Source of the DNA: Candidatus Rifleibacteriota bacterium
GTDB lineage: Bacteria; Muiribacteriota; Ozemobacteria; Ozemobacterales; Ozemobacteraceae
NCBI GenBank assembly: GCA_028689875.1
Contig: JAQVCG010000020.1
Span: 1 to 32,857, forward strand
Reading direction: 5' to 3'
Length of the DNA: 32,857 nt
The notes beneath the pieces are model-generated. The model had not been told where the DNA came from. It made no database searches and was given only the letters and a program-made list of their open reading frames with translations. A program made the position numbers and the translations under genes. Shown piece by piece: positions 18,029 through 26,876 of the stretch. Every line of letters begins with the position of its first letter. Positions within the stretch are counted from its first letter, which is position 1.

Positions 18029-19386
18029 TGTTTGTCTCCGGGAATAAGCAAGATGTTTTTCAATAAATCAACATTTATGTGAGATGAGTTTTGATCCATA
18101 CTTTTTAACTCTTCAAACTTGTGAGTTAAAAGATAAATTTCCGACAGTTTTGCGCGCTCGTCATAATACGCATTAACAGCCAATTGAAGGGAATTAGTAA
18201 GCAGTCTTTGTGCGTCTATCAGCTCTACAATTGAAGACGCTCCTGCCTGATATCTCGTTAGAACAATGCGCATGTTTTCATGACTTTGTTCAACCATTTT
18301 TTCTGCCAATTCTATTCTCAAGGTTGCGTCTTTGTAATCATTCAGTGCTTTTTCAAGCTCGCTTTTCTTATTGTTTGTCAGGTTCTTTAATGTGTATTCT
18401 CCGATTTCTTTTGACTTCTCGGCTTTTCTTATCAGGTTTTTGATGTCATTGCCGTCATAAACCGGCGTCACAAGCTCAAAGGTGGTTACCAGGTCTTTGT
18501 TGTCTTTTCCGCCTCTGTCTGAACCGTATTTATTCCCATATTTATATGTTGAATTTATGTTTAATGTGGGCAATGTCGCTTTTGATGACGATTTAACAAT
18601 CTTGTTTAAAATTTTTAAGTCACTTTTTGCCAAATTAATACTGAAATCTTTGTTATATAAGTCATCTAAAAGCTCTTCAGATGTGTAAGAAGAAGTTCTA
18701 AATTTTAAACTTTGAGGCAACTTTATTTCTGTTTCTTGCGGGTCACTTACATCTAAGATGGCCGCCAAATCAAACTTTAAGTCTTCAAAACTGCTTTTAA
18801 CTTTTGTCAAAGCAGACTTTGTATTGTGCTGCTCAACCTCAATTCTGAGTATGTCATTGTGAAGAACAAGCCCGACTTCTTCATTCAGCTTTGCAATTTT
18901 TAAAAGCTCGAGTATCAGCTGCAAATCCATCTCATGTATTTTCATTAGTTCTTGGTCGCGAAGCAATTGAAAATATGTTTTGGTCAGCTTGCCGACAATT
19001 GTTAATTTCTTATTATCATTGTAAACTTTCTTAATGTCAGTTTTCATTTGGGCTATTTCTTTTGCTATCGCCGGTATTTTTCCAAGACCGGGATAACTCT
19101 GGCTTAATCTTAAAGAAAATGTCCAAGTATCTTTTGTTAGGTTTAGTCCTTTTTGGTAATCGTCGTAATATGAGTTAAATGTGCGGGCTCCCGATAAATA
19201 TAAGTCCGGAACCAAAGCATTATGAGCGGTTTTTTCGTCTATAAGGCTTTGTTCAATTTCAAGTTCAGAAATTTTTACTTCTAAGTTGCGTTCAAGTGTC
19301 TTTTGTATAAGTTCCGCAAGATTGCCGGCCATAAGACAACTTTGAATGGTCATAAAACACAAAATTATGCAGATTTTTTTTAGCAT
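18025..19386 (-). CDS. TolC-family outer-membrane efflux protein
   Basis: A 453-residue outer membrane factor with a signal peptide (about 1-20, CFMTIQSCLMAGN). Two long alpha-helical repeats are typical of the OEP domain, such as LEKALNDYKDATLRIELAEK and the second-half TRYQAGASSIVELIDAQR motif. It would form the trimeric exit duct of the efflux system. The start overlaps the tetR stop by 7 bases (ATGCTAA), and its end overlaps the adaptor start by 4. The Cys at about position 16 (SCLMAG) might be a lipobox-like site, but the context is weak. Confidence 0.9.
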   Translation of the reverse strand: MLKKICIILCFMTIQSCLMAGNLAELIQKTLERNLEVKISELEIEQSLIDEKTAHNALVPDLYLSGARTFNSYYDDYQKGLNLTKDTWTFSLRLSQSYPGLGKIPAIAKEIAQMKTDIKKVYNDNKKLTIVGKLTKTYFQLLRDQELMKIHEMDLQLILELLKIAKLNEEVGLVLHNDILRIEVEQHNTKSALTKVKSSFEDLKFDLAAILDVSDPQETEIKLPQSLKFRTSSYTSEELLDDLYNKDFSINLAKSDLKILNKIVKSSSKATLPTLNINSTYKYGNKYGSDRGGKDNKDLVTTFELVTPVYDGNDIKNLIRKAEKSKEIGEYTLKNLTNNKKSELEKALNDYKDATLRIELAEKMVEQSHENMRIVLTRYQAGASSIVELIDAQRLLTNSLQLAVNAYYDERAKLSEIYLLTHKFEELKSMDQNSSHINVDLLKNILLIPGDKQ

Positions 19387-19964
19387 ATAGGTTTAACTCC
19401 GCTTAAGATAACTTTCACAACATCTTTGATCTCTTTGTCGGTGAATGGCTTCTTCTCTTTAAAATCAGAGAAAAGCATATGATGCACCGAACCCATTAAA
19501 CAAGCCACTAATGAACGTGGTTCTACTTTTGAAATTTCTCCTGAATTGATTTTTTCTATTACATAATTTGTAATATATTCTATCTCGGGTATCGGTCCCC
19601 AATTTTGATCGCTTTGTTCAAGCAGCTTGTTTGCCTGATGTGCTCTTGAGAATTTAATAATTCCGATTTTATGGTTTTCTTTAAATATTTTTCTTAAAGT
19701 TTTAATCAGTTTTGTAAAAAAAACTTCAGGAGACAATTTATATGGACAGTTCTTCTTTAGCTTATCCTTCATCTTTGCTTTGAATTTGTCGTCTAGAGCA
19801 TCTACAAGATCGTCTTTGCTGGTAAAATACTTGTAAAAAGTACCTTTGCCACATTCGGCACGTAAAACTATTTCGTCGATGGTTGCTTTTTCAAAACCTT
19901 TTTCATAAAATATAGCCAAACCTGCTTCTAAAAGCATATCTCTTTTAGATACTTTTTCTTCCAT
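19380..19964 (-). CDS. TetR-family repressor of the efflux operon
   Basis: A 194-residue TetR/AcrR regulator. Residues 8-55 form the DNA-binding domain, with the FYEKGFEKATIDEI helix and the recognition segment GKGTFYKYFTSKDDL. The C-terminal ligand-binding part is divergent. It is the first gene of the tetR-tolC-adaptor-RND operon. Just upstream is a 32-base inverted repeat overlapping the -10 box, so autoregulation and control of the pump are strongly suggested. The inducing ligand is unknown. The ribosome site (AAGTTGG) is weak. Confidence 0.93.
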   Translation of the reverse strand: MEEKVSKRDMLLEAGLAIFYEKGFEKATIDEIVLRAECGKGTFYKYFTSKDDLVDALDDKFKAKMKDKLKKNCPYKLSPEVFFTKLIKTLRKIFKENHKIGIIKFSRAHQANKLLEQSDQNWGPIPEIEYITNYVIEKINSGEISKVEPRSLVACLMGSVHHMLFSDFKEKKPFTDKEIKDVVKVILSGVKPIC

Positions 19965-19992
19965 TTTATACCAACTTACTTAGTAAATAATA

Positions 19993-20024
19993 AAAACAAT
20001 GACTGACTGGTCAGTCATTGTTTT
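19993..20024. promoter_or_regulatory. TetR operator (perfect 15-bp inverted repeat)
   Basis: Arms AAAACAATGACTGAC (19993-20007) and GTCAGTCATTGTTTT (20010-20024) are exact reverse complements around a TG centre. The core TGACTGACTGGTCAGTCA resembles known TetR-family operators. It covers the predicted tetR -10 box and transcript start. As RNA it could also form a stem followed by a U-rich stretch, so it may double as a terminator for the upstream mscS-like gene. Confidence 0.85.
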
Positions 20025-20048
20025 AGCTCAAAAATATCTCAATGTCAA
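20020..20048 (-). promoter_or_regulatory. Promoter of the tetR-efflux operon
   Basis: On the minus strand a perfect TTGACA -35 box (20043-20048), a 17-base spacer and a TAAAAC -10 box (20020-20025) precede the operator. The -10 box overlaps the right arm of the inverted repeat, so a bound repressor would block RNA polymerase. The -35 box lies only 8 bases after the stop of the mscS-like gene. Confidence 0.75.
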
Positions 20049-20056
20049 GGGTAAAT

Positions 20057-22453
20057 TTAATCTATTTTCAACGCTTCTAGTTTTTTATCTAATCCTTTTA
20101 TGTGAATGTCACGCTGTGGAAAAGGAATAATAATATTGTTTTCTTTAAATAAACGATTGATTTCATACATAATTTCGTTCTTTGTAGATGCTCGATAATC
20201 AATATCTGTTACCCATCCGCGTAAATCAAAATTGAGAGAGCTGTCTGCAAACGCTGTAAAAACAACACTCGGAGCCGGATCTTTCATTACATTAGGATGA
20301 TTAGTAGCAGCTTCCAGTAAAAGTTTGGTTACAAGTTTGATGTCTGAATCATAATCGACTCCAACAGATGCTACAAATCTTGTTTTACGTTCGGAGAGGG
20401 TCCAGTTGTTGACTGTGCTTGAAACTAAATCACTGTTTGGAACTATCATTTCAGAATTATCAAATGTTTGAATAACAGTTGCTCTCAAGCCTATTGACCT
20501 TACAGTTCCCCATTCGCCACCTACAACAACAGTGTCACCAACTTTTATAGAGCGCTCAAACAACAAAATAAGGCCGCTTGCAAAATTATTAACGATGTTT
20601 TGTAAGCCAAAGCCAACACCAATGCCCAAAGCCCCAAATATTACAGTAAAGCTCTGTATTCCGATACCTAAAGTTGAAAAAGCGATTATTATACTCAAAA
20701 TAATAAAGAAGTAGTGTACTAATCTATTGACAGAGATAGCCGCACCTTTTTCTACTTTGTGTTTAGGTAATATTTCTTCTTCTAATGTTCTTTGAATAAT
20801 CCAAGAAATGCACAAGGTTATGTAGAGGGCCAGTGCCGCATAGACTAAAAGACCCATTGTGATTTTGATTTCACTAACAGTAAAGCCTAATGACAAAAAT
20901 TGAGATAATGCTTGTGATGCATTGTCGAAAACTCCCCAAATAGCAATGATAGACGAAAATGAAATTATTATGATAAATGCATTTACCAAATAAGTTAGAT
21001 GATTAACCAAATTAGAAGAGTGTTTTTGTATGAAACTTATCTTTTGAACCTTTTTATTGCATAAAAAGAGATATAAAATATCGTCTGATATTATTATAAA
21101 CATCCAAGCTGTTAAAGCCGTGAACAGGGATTTTAAAGTCGCATTTAAAAGGTGGATCGACAGATTTGAATACCCAAATGTTTGAGCAATAAAAATTATC
21201 GCAAAAATTATAATTACGATTTTATTTAATATTTGTAATAAATATTCCTTCCAGTTTGCACTTATTGTTGATATTTGATTTAAATTTGTTTTGTTTCTGT
21301 ATAAAGTAATAAAGCCTAATAGCCCTATGAATGCCGTAAAGATTCTGAATAAAGGTAAAGGCAGGCTAATTATTTCTAAAATTTCGAATAGGAGCAAAAG
21401 ACTCATTGTGCTGTAGAGCAATGTTCGGCTTCGTTTGCTTTCTATTATTGCAGAGGCCAATCTTAGCACTGATATAAAAATTGTTATAGTATATAAAACA
21501 CCAATAGTAAGCGGTATTTTTTGTAATAAAGAAACTGTAAGGGTAAGTGAACAAAATATGCTTGCTGACAGATAATTAGAGGTGATTTTGTTAAGTAATA
21601 ATCCGTTTTGGCTCGCTAATTGAGCATATTTAAGAAGTGAGGCCAGCAGCCAGATGAGAAGTATTTGAATAATCAGTATGTTGAGGTTCTCTTTAACAAA
21701 ATCGTTTAAAGAAAACTGAATGTTGTTAACGGCACTTTTAAAATTCGGTAAAAAATCTTTTTTTAATTCGTTAATAAACGATTTGGAATACATGGGATTT
21801 TCATTTCTCTCAAAGAGGTTTTTTCGAATTTGGGAGGAAAAATTGCTTGTTTCACGATGCAGTTTTTTTATGTCTCTTTGCAACTGAATTATTTTGAGCT
21901 GTGTTTCTACTAAATTGGGTTCAACAAGACTTATTAGCTTATTCAATTTTGCGAAAGAATGGTTAACTTCATTAAAAAGTTCTTTTATGGCTTGACTAGA
22001 TTTAATTGAATTTTCTTTTCGATTTTTCCATTCATTTTGGCGTTCTTGCCAAGATGTTTTAATCTCTAGATAGGCATTAAGTCTTGCTGTTATGAGATCC
22101 AATGCATTTGCAATCATGCTGTCAGTATTTTTTATGTTTGATGACAACGTTCTGCTACGATCAAGATCGTTAGAATTGTTTTCTTTTAAATCTTTAAAAA
22201 CAGCTTGATATGTTTTTAAAGCATTAATCGATGTGGTGTATAGGTTTTCTATTGTTGTTACATCTCTAAGATCGTTAATTTTATTATAAGCTTCATCAGC
22301 GTCGTTGCGCAGCATTTCAGTCTTAGGTAAAAGCTCTGCAATAGAAACGTTTTCAGGCGTAGGAACTACCATTTGTGCGCTAGCAGCAACAGTTAAGGCT
22401 ATATACATAGCAATTACAAGAAAAAATAGGGGGCTTTTCAGACTAAATCTCAT
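20057..22453 (-). CDS. Large MscS-family mechanosensitive channel
   Basis: A 798-residue protein. It has a signal peptide (about 1-26, ending in AAASAQ-like residues) and a long helical periplasmic domain with coiled-coil character (about 35-245). Many transmembrane helices span 255-600. The MscS core includes the pore helix GALGIGVGFGLQNIVNNFASG near 620, the beta-domain motif ERSIKVGDTVVV and IVPNSDLVSSTVNNW, and a C-terminal alpha/beta part. The layout is like the MscK/YbiO/MscM group rather than the 286-residue MscS. It should open under membrane tension to release solutes. The ATG has AAGGAG upstream. It is transcribed in the same direction as the efflux operon but separated from it by the operator/promoter. 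Confidence 0.92.
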   Translation of the reverse strand: MRFSLKSPLFFLVIAMYIALTVAASAQMVVPTPENVSIAELLPKTEMLRNDADEAYNKINDLRDVTTIENLYTTSINALKTYQAVFKDLKENNSNDLDRSRTLSSNIKNTDSMIANALDLITARLNAYLEIKTSWQERQNEWKNRKENSIKSSQAIKELFNEVNHSFAKLNKLISLVEPNLVETQLKIIQLQRDIKKLHRETSNFSSQIRKNLFERNENPMYSKSFINELKKDFLPNFKSAVNNIQFSLNDFVKENLNILIIQILLIWLLASLLKYAQLASQNGLLLNKITSNYLSASIFCSLTLTVSLLQKIPLTIGVLYTITIFISVLRLASAIIESKRSRTLLYSTMSLLLLFEILEIISLPLPLFRIFTAFIGLLGFITLYRNKTNLNQISTISANWKEYLLQILNKIVIIIFAIIFIAQTFGYSNLSIHLLNATLKSLFTALTAWMFIIISDDILYLFLCNKKVQKISFIQKHSSNLVNHLTYLVNAFIIIISFSSIIAIWGVFDNASQALSQFLSLGFTVSEIKITMGLLVYAALALYITLCISWIIQRTLEEEILPKHKVEKGAAISVNRLVHYFFIILSIIIAFSTLGIGIQSFTVIFGALGIGVGFGLQNIVNNFASGLILLFERSIKVGDTVVVGGEWGTVRSIGLRATVIQTFDNSEMIVPNSDLVSSTVNNWTLSERKTRFVASVGVDYDSDIKLVTKLLLEAATNHPNVMKDPAPSVVFTAFADSSLNFDLRGWVTDIDYRASTKNEIMYEINRLFKENNIIIPFPQRDIHIKGLDKKLEALKID

Positions 22454-22520
22454 TTACAAGTCTCCTTAAAACAAGCTTTTGGGAGTATATCACAATAATT
22501 AAACTAATGAATAATACAAA

Positions 22521-22551
22521 AAAAAGCTGCAAATGTCATTTGCAGCTTTTT
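22521..22551. terminator. Bidirectional intrinsic terminator
   Basis: A perfect hairpin with 15-bp arms (22521-22535 and 22537-22551), core GCTGCAAATG/CATTTGCAGC, flanked by A and T runs on both sides. It lies after the stop of the small secreted-protein gene and ends the minus-strand transcript before the mscS-like gene. Confidence 0.85.
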
Positions 22552-22566
22552 AATGTAATATACAGA

Positions 22567-23196
22567 TTATTTTTTAGGTTTGTCTACTTCGGCTTTGGTT
22601 TTAATGTATCTGCACAAAAACTCGCCGTTCTTTGGCTCAAAGAAGTAATAGCCTTCGATTGGACCGTCGTTTTCGGTGTAAATTTTGCCGGAAGCTCTTA
22701 TACTGCCGTTTTTCATAACAATGATATCTCTATTGTTATGGTCATATAAGTCGCTAACCATAAATGGTCTGGAAAACTTTGATTCGGCATAGGTAAAATT
22801 CATCGGCAAAAATTCGTTGCAACATGCCTGATATTTATAAACGTAAAGAGCGCTCATTTCGGGGCCGGTCATAGCAGCTGCAATCAGTTCTGGTATATTG
22901 TCGCCATCCATGTCCCTTATGGCTAAACTTGTTTTTTTGCCGGAAAAAGTAATGAACTTTTCTTGTTCTCCAAGAGATTCAGATGCCCATACTTTTTCAC
23001 CTTTTTCATTGAAAGCAGTTAAAACCACTGTAAGTTTTTCTTTGTCGAAACGTTTTTCAATATCGAGTTTAACATTTTTCCATGAGAATTTTGATTTTGC
23101 CAATACGGGATTTAATTCCCCGGGTAAACCCAGACCTGCGTATAGAAGAGCCGAGGTAAGAATGAAAACAGTTATTAACAGTGCAAATCTTTTCAT
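22567..23196 (-). CDS. Secreted protein of unknown function with FG-GAP/VCBS-like segment
   Basis: A 209-residue protein with a clear signal peptide (about 1-20, FALLITVFILTSALLYAG). The middle contains IRDMDGDNIPELIAAA, which matches the calcium-binding D-x-D-G-D-x-x-x-E loop of FG-GAP/VCBS repeats. A second, weaker unit follows (VSDLYDHNNRDIIVM). It may be a partial beta-propeller fold, perhaps an envelope or adhesion protein. There is no lipobox. It lies 20 bases downstream of the SH3b-glucosaminidase gene on the same strand and has an AAGGA ribosome site, so the two are likely co-transcribed. No function can be assigned. Confidence 0.7.
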   Translation of the reverse strand: MKRFALLITVFILTSALLYAGLGLPGELNPVLAKSKFSWKNVKLDIEKRFDKEKLTVVLTAFNEKGEKVWASESLGEQEKFITFSGKKTSLAIRDMDGDNIPELIAAAMTGPEMSALYVYKYQACCNEFLPMNFTYAESKFSRPFMVSDLYDHNNRDIIVMKNGSIRASGKIYTENDGPIEGYYFFEPKNGEFLCRYIKTKAEVDKPKK

Positions 23197-23216
23197 GATT
23201 TATCCTTATATTCAGA

Positions 23217-24248
23217 TTAGATATCCCATTGATAGAGGTTATATGATTTCATCAAACTAATCAACTTGTTTGCGTAATTGGGGTCTGTTGCGTAACCGGC
23301 CTGATGAATGCCTCTGGCATATTCGTCAGCATTCTTGTTTTGCTTATACCGATTCAATGCACCGCCGTATCTCGAATTCTGTAGCAATTTTGCGTGGTCG
23401 TCAATAGATTCTTGCCAACTGTTATATCTTCTGAAGCCGTCTTGTATAGTAACAAATTGACCATTATAACATTCTTGGGTCGAAACTCTTGTTGTTCCGG
23501 CGGGGCCTGTGCCCTTAATCCCAAATAGATTCTTGGCATCACCTATGCTTGATTGTCCCCAACCGGTTTCAAGTATTGCTTGGGCAAGAGTTACAGAAGC
23601 AGGTACTCCGGTTTCTTTCATGCTTTCACGTGCCACTGGTCCAAATAATGCAATGAATTTGTCTGTGGGAAGCTTCCCTCCGGGATAATCAGCTAGTGCG
23701 CCGCTTTCTGCTGCTGACGGTGTTGTTTTAGTTGCGGTTGGAGTTGAGCCTGCTTTGGCGCCGGTTTCAGATTGTGCTATTCCTTCTGACTTAGGCAGAT
23801 AGCCTCCGCTGTATGTGTTGCCGGGGTAGTATGGTGTTATCCTTGAAGCAGCTTTTTTTGCTGTTGATACATAGTTCTTATGCATAAAACCGCTTTGTCC
23901 ATTAATTGTTACTTCATAAAATTCCCCTGACTCACCTGTTATTGTGACCGGCATACCTGTGTTATACATGCCAATTACCGGCCCCCAGGGCCATGACCTA
24001 AGTCTCAACGAGTCGCCTTGAACAGTTCCCTCAATTGGAAACTCACCTTTTGTATCTTCTTTTTTGTCTTCTTTATCTTTTACGCCTTCTTCGCTTTGCG
24101 TCGTTGTGCTTGTCGTAGATGTGGTGGCATTTACTTCAACTGCATTGCCCGAAAAAGAATTTTGGACTTCTTCTGCTGCAGTCAAAGAAAAACCTGCCGA
24201 AAGCGCTATTGCAAGTAATGAGGCTGACAAAACTTTACAACTTTTCAT
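23217..24248 (-). CDS. Secreted SH3b-glucosaminidase (FlgJ/GH73-like peptidoglycan hydrolase)
   Basis: A 343-residue protein. It has a signal peptide (about 1-24), a low-complexity Thr/Ser- and Lys/Glu/Asp-rich linker (about 35-65) and a bacterial SH3 domain (about 73-124, DSLRLRSWPWGPVIG to GFMHKNYVS). A Pro/Thr/Ala linker follows, then a C-terminal glucosaminidase domain (about 193-343). The catalytic Glu is in AQAILETGWGQS near 225, and NLFGIKG is the second family motif. The family cleaves N-acetylglucosamine linkages in peptidoglycan. The ATG at 24248 has AAGGAG upstream and gives a proper signal peptide. A longer reading from GTG 24284 is rejected. The flagellar FlgJ role is not supported, as no flagellar genes are nearby. 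Confidence 0.88.
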   Translation of the reverse strand: MKSCKVLSASLLAIALSAGFSLTAAEEVQNSFSGNAVEVNATTSTTSTTTQSEEGVKDKEDKKEDTKGEFPIEGTVQGDSLRLRSWPWGPVIGMYNTGMPVTITGESGEFYEVTINGQSGFMHKNYVSTAKKAASRITPYYPGNTYSGGYLPKSEGIAQSETGAKAGSTPTATKTTPSAAESGALADYPGGKLPTDKFIALFGPVARESMKETGVPASVTLAQAILETGWGQSSIGDAKNLFGIKGTGPAGTTRVSTQECYNGQFVTIQDGFRRYNSWQESIDDHAKLLQNSRYGGALNRYKQNKNADEYARGIHQAGYATDPNYANKLISLMKSYNLYQWDI

Positions 24249-24275
24249 TTGAATGCTCCTTAAATTACTATACAG

Positions 24276-24281
24276 ATTATA
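24276..24281 (-). promoter_or_regulatory. Possible -10 box of the SH3b-glucosaminidase gene
   Basis: TATAAT on the minus strand, 27 bases before the ATG at 24248, gives a plausible leader containing the AAGGAG ribosome site. No good -35 box is visible at 16-18 bases. Confidence 0.4.
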
Positions 24282-24317
24282 CACCCCATTCCTGAAAAAA
24301 GTTTATATTTTTTATTG

Positions 24318-24746
24318 TTAATCATTAATTATTTTGCTTCGGTTCTGTTTTTTTTCAGAAATTATTTTTTTGTTTTTGATTCGGTTTTCTACCGAAGACT
24401 TCGTTGGTTTTGTCGGCCTTCTTACTTTTGGACTTTTGAGACATTTGAGTATTAAGTCCCTTAGCTTAGAACGCGCATCTTCGAGATTTTTAAACTGTTC
24501 TCTGTGCTTTTGGCTTGTTATTACTATGCGTCCTTCTGCATCTAATCGTTTTTTTGCCGAAATTAACAGTCTTTGCAAAGCAGCATGGGTAAGCTGACCC
24601 CATTCTGTCGGATTAAAGCGAAGCTCTATGCAAGTTGCAACTTTATTTACATTTTGTCCGCCGGGACCGCTTGACCTGACTGCTGATACAATCAGTTTGT
24701 CGCTGCTTATTCTAAGAGATTCGTTTATTACTAATTCTTCAGCCAC
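24318..24746 (-). CDS. arfB: Peptidyl-tRNA hydrolase ArfB (ribosome rescue factor)
   Basis: A 142-residue class I release-factor-like protein without codon-recognition domains. The catalytic GGQ is at residues 29-31 in SSGPGGQNVNK. The C-terminal tail (about 105-142) is strongly basic, as in ArfB/YaeJ, where it enters the empty mRNA channel of stalled ribosomes. It frees peptides from non-stop ribosomes. The start is GTG at 24746 with GGAG 8 bases upstream. It lies 47 bases after a GNAT gene on the same strand and probably shares its transcript. Confidence 0.92.
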   Translation of the reverse strand: MAEELVINESLRISSDKLIVSAVRSSGPGGQNVNKVATCIELRFNPTEWGQLTHAALQRLLISAKKRLDAEGRIVITSQKHREQFKNLEDARSKLRDLILKCLKSPKVRRPTKPTKSSVENRIKNKKIISEKKQNRSKIIND

Positions 24747-24793
24747 TGAGTTTACTCCGATTTGTTTTTATTGATTTAATATAACATAAAAGC

Positions 24794-25072
24794 CTATTTG
24801 AGGACATCTCTGTATTTATCTGATTCTTTGAGCTTTTTTACGGCAAATGAACATAAAGGAACTATTTTATAGGTTTCATTTCGTGCATATTCAACCACCT
24901 TATCAAGCAATTGACTTGCGATTCCTTTGCCTTTAAGAGCATCTGATACATATGTGTGGTCTATGGTTATAGTTTTATCGTCAGAGAAAAAGAAGGTGAT
25001 TTCAGCCAATGGGTCATTTATGTCATCTCCGATGTAAAATTTATTTTCATATTTTTTAATTTTAATATCCAT
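24794..25072 (-). CDS. Small GNAT-family N-acetyltransferase (YjdJ-like)
   Basis: A 92-residue protein of the compact COG2388-like GNAT group. The acetyl-CoA pyrophosphate-binding loop is LKGKGIASQLL, preceded by the beta-strand ITIDHTYVSDAL. The C-terminal VPLCSFAVKKL segment is typical of this subgroup. The substrate is unknown. The ATG has GGAG upstream. It is divergent from msrA across a 106-base gap that should hold both promoters; neither is clear by eye. Confidence 0.82.
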   Translation of the reverse strand: MDIKIKKYENKFYIGDDINDPLAEITFFFSDDKTITIDHTYVSDALKGKGIASQLLDKVVEYARNETYKIVPLCSFAVKKLKESDKYRDVLK

Positions 25073-25178
25073 AATACTTGTCTCCGACTACAGTTAGGTG
25101 CTAAATATACTTCTGATGTATTATGTTACGACTTCGAAAGAATTTGTGCAATTCTCTTTATCTTATTTGAGGAACAAT

Positions 25179-25694
25179 ATGATCGATAAAAAATTAAAAG
25201 AAATTTACCTGGCAGGCGGATGCTTTTGGGGATTGGAAAAATATTTCTCTTTGCTGACAGGAGTTGTTTCAACCGAAGTTGGTTATGCAAACGGAAACAA
25301 AAATAATCCGACTTATGATGAAGTCTGTAATGGAAGCGGCCATGCAGAAACTGTTAAACTGCTTTATGATGCTGAAATTGTTAGTTTAAAGAAAATTTTG
25401 CAGCTATATTTTGACGTTATTGATCCTACTTTAAAAAATAGGCAAGGTAACGATTTCGGACTTCAATACCGTACGGGCGTGTATTATACCGACGAAAATG
25501 ATTTGGCAGTTATTTCCGCAATTTTTGAAGAAAAGGCTAACAATTATTCAAAGCCGATTTTAACAGAAGTTTTGCCTTTAAATGAATTTTATAAAGCAGA
25601 AGAATATCATCAGAAATATCTTGTCAAGAACCCCGGCGGCTATTGTCACATCGGAAAAGACAAATTTGATATCAACAAGATTAACGGAAGGTGA
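25179..25694 (+). CDS. msrA: Peptide methionine-(S)-S-oxide reductase MsrA
   Basis: A 171-residue MsrA that repairs oxidised methionine. The catalytic Cys15 lies in [13 protein letters not shown]. The family motifs [24 protein letters not shown] and QYRTGVYY follow, and [17 protein letters not shown] is near the C-terminus. No MsrB domain is fused. The ATG at 25179 follows TGAGGA at good spacing. A longer reading from GTG 25098 adds residues the family lacks. It lies 3 bases before rsgA, so the two form an operon. Confidence 0.95.
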   Translation: MIDKKLKEIYLAGGCFWGLEKYFSLLTGVVSTEVGYANGNKNNPTYDEVCNGSGHAETVKLLYDAEIVSLKKILQLYFDVIDPTLKNRQGNDFGLQYRTGVYYTDENDLAVISAIFEEKANNYSKPILTEVLPLNEFYKAEEYHQKYLVKNPGGYCHIGKDKFDINKINGR

Positions 25695-25697
25695 TTT

Positions 25698-26780
25698 ATG
25701 TCTTGTAGGCTTATAGACGATAGATTTACGGCAAGATGGATTGCCGAAGCAAATGAATACTCAAATTACATTCTTGGTCGTATTGTTTCTCATAATCACG
25801 ATTTGTATGTGGTTTCTACCAGTGAAACAGAGATGATTGCACAAGTTTCGGGAAAATTGAACTTTATGGCCGATTCAGTTGCGGATTATCCTGTGGTTGG
25901 CGATTATGTAATGTTAGACAGAAAAAACTCTGAGCACGGAAATGCAATAATTCACGGAATATTGAACCGAAAGAGTCTCTTTTCAAGAAAGGCTGCCGGA
26001 AAAAACGCTCAAATTCAGCCGATAGCAGCAAATATAGATACACTGTTTATATGCATGGCCTTAAATAATGATTTTAATTTAAGACGCTTAGAAAGATATA
26101 TTTCATTAGCCTGGGAAAGCAACGCCATACCCGTTGTGGTTTTGACTAAATCAGATCTATGTTCTGAAATAACGGCCAGAATTGAAGAAACTGAAAAAGT
26201 CGCTCTCGGTATTGATATAATAATCACGAGCAATATTGAAAAAAACGGCCACGATGATATTTTGAACTATCTGAAACCGGGTATGACAGTGGCTTTCGTG
26301 GGCTCGTCCGGAGTTGGCAAGTCTACTCTGATAAATCTGTTAACAGAAGACACTCATATCGCAACCAATGAGATACGTAAAGATGATAGGGGGCGCCATA
26401 CCACCACCGGTCGTGAGCTATACATTACTCCTAATGGGGCTGCGGTGATTGACACCCCGGGTATGCGCGAATTGGCCATGGATACAGCAGATGTCGCGAA
26501 GGCATTTTCCGATATAGAAGAAATTGCAAAAGAATGCCGATTTAAAGACTGTAAACACGAAGGTGAACCCGGTTGTGCCGTAAGAATGGCAATAAAAGCG
26601 GGTGAACTCGATGAGGCACGATTAAGAAACTGTAAAAAACTCGATAAAGAAGCAAAATATGAGGGTTTGAACTCAAAACAAATCGAAAAAGAAAAAATAG
26701 AAACCATGTTTGCTAAAGTTGGCGGAATGAAAAATGCCAGGGAATTAGGTAAAGCAAAATATAAAAGAGACGAATGGTAG
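25698..26780 (+). CDS. rsgA: Ribosome small-subunit-dependent GTPase RsgA
   Basis: A 360-residue circularly permuted GTPase. An N-terminal OB-fold (about 20-95) precedes the G4 motif VLTKSDL (about 150). G1 (GSSGVGKSTLIN, about 202), the G2 region (GRHTTTGRE) and G3 (DTPGMRE) follow. The C-terminal zinc-binding knuckle has Cys-Cys-His-Cys in CRFKDCKHEGEPGC. It assists late 30S subunit maturation. The ribosome site overlaps the end of msrA (GGAAGGTGA), with 3 bases between stop and start. Confidence 0.95.
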   Translation: MSCRLIDDRFTARWIAEANEYSNYILGRIVSHNHDLYVVSTSETEMIAQVSGKLNFMADSVADYPVVGDYVMLDRKNSEHGNAIIHGILNRKSLFSRKAAGKNAQIQPIAANIDTLFICMALNNDFNLRRLERYISLAWESNAIPVVVLTKSDLCSEITARIEETEKVALGIDIIITSNIEKNGHDDILNYLKPGMTVAFVGSSGVGKSTLINLLTEDTHIATNEIRKDDRGRHTTTGRELYITPNGAAVIDTPGMRELAMDTADVAKAFSDIEEIAKECRFKDCKHEGEPGCAVRMAIKAGELDEARLRNCKKLDKEAKYEGLNSKQIEKEKIETMFAKVGGMKNARELGKAKYKRDEW

Positions 26781-26876
26781 GCGATTAGCGCCGAAAAAAT
26801 ACTAGTTTTGTAAAAGTGGTATTTTATGATAGACTTAGATGTGTTAATAAAACGTAAATAAAATAGGAGACCAACC

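Noticed and set aside
24249..24284. Longer start of the SH3b-glucosaminidase at GTG 24284
   Set aside because: It would bury the signal peptide behind 12 residues and overlap the likely -10 box; the ATG at 24248 has AAGGAG.
25098..25178. N-terminal extension of MsrA from GTG 25098
   Set aside because: The ATG at 25179 follows a good ribosome site and places GGCFWG at the usual distance from the N-terminus.
26780..26800. Small hairpin GGCG-ATTAG-CGCC after rsgA as a terminator
   Set aside because: Only 4-bp arms, and no T-run follows on the plus strand.
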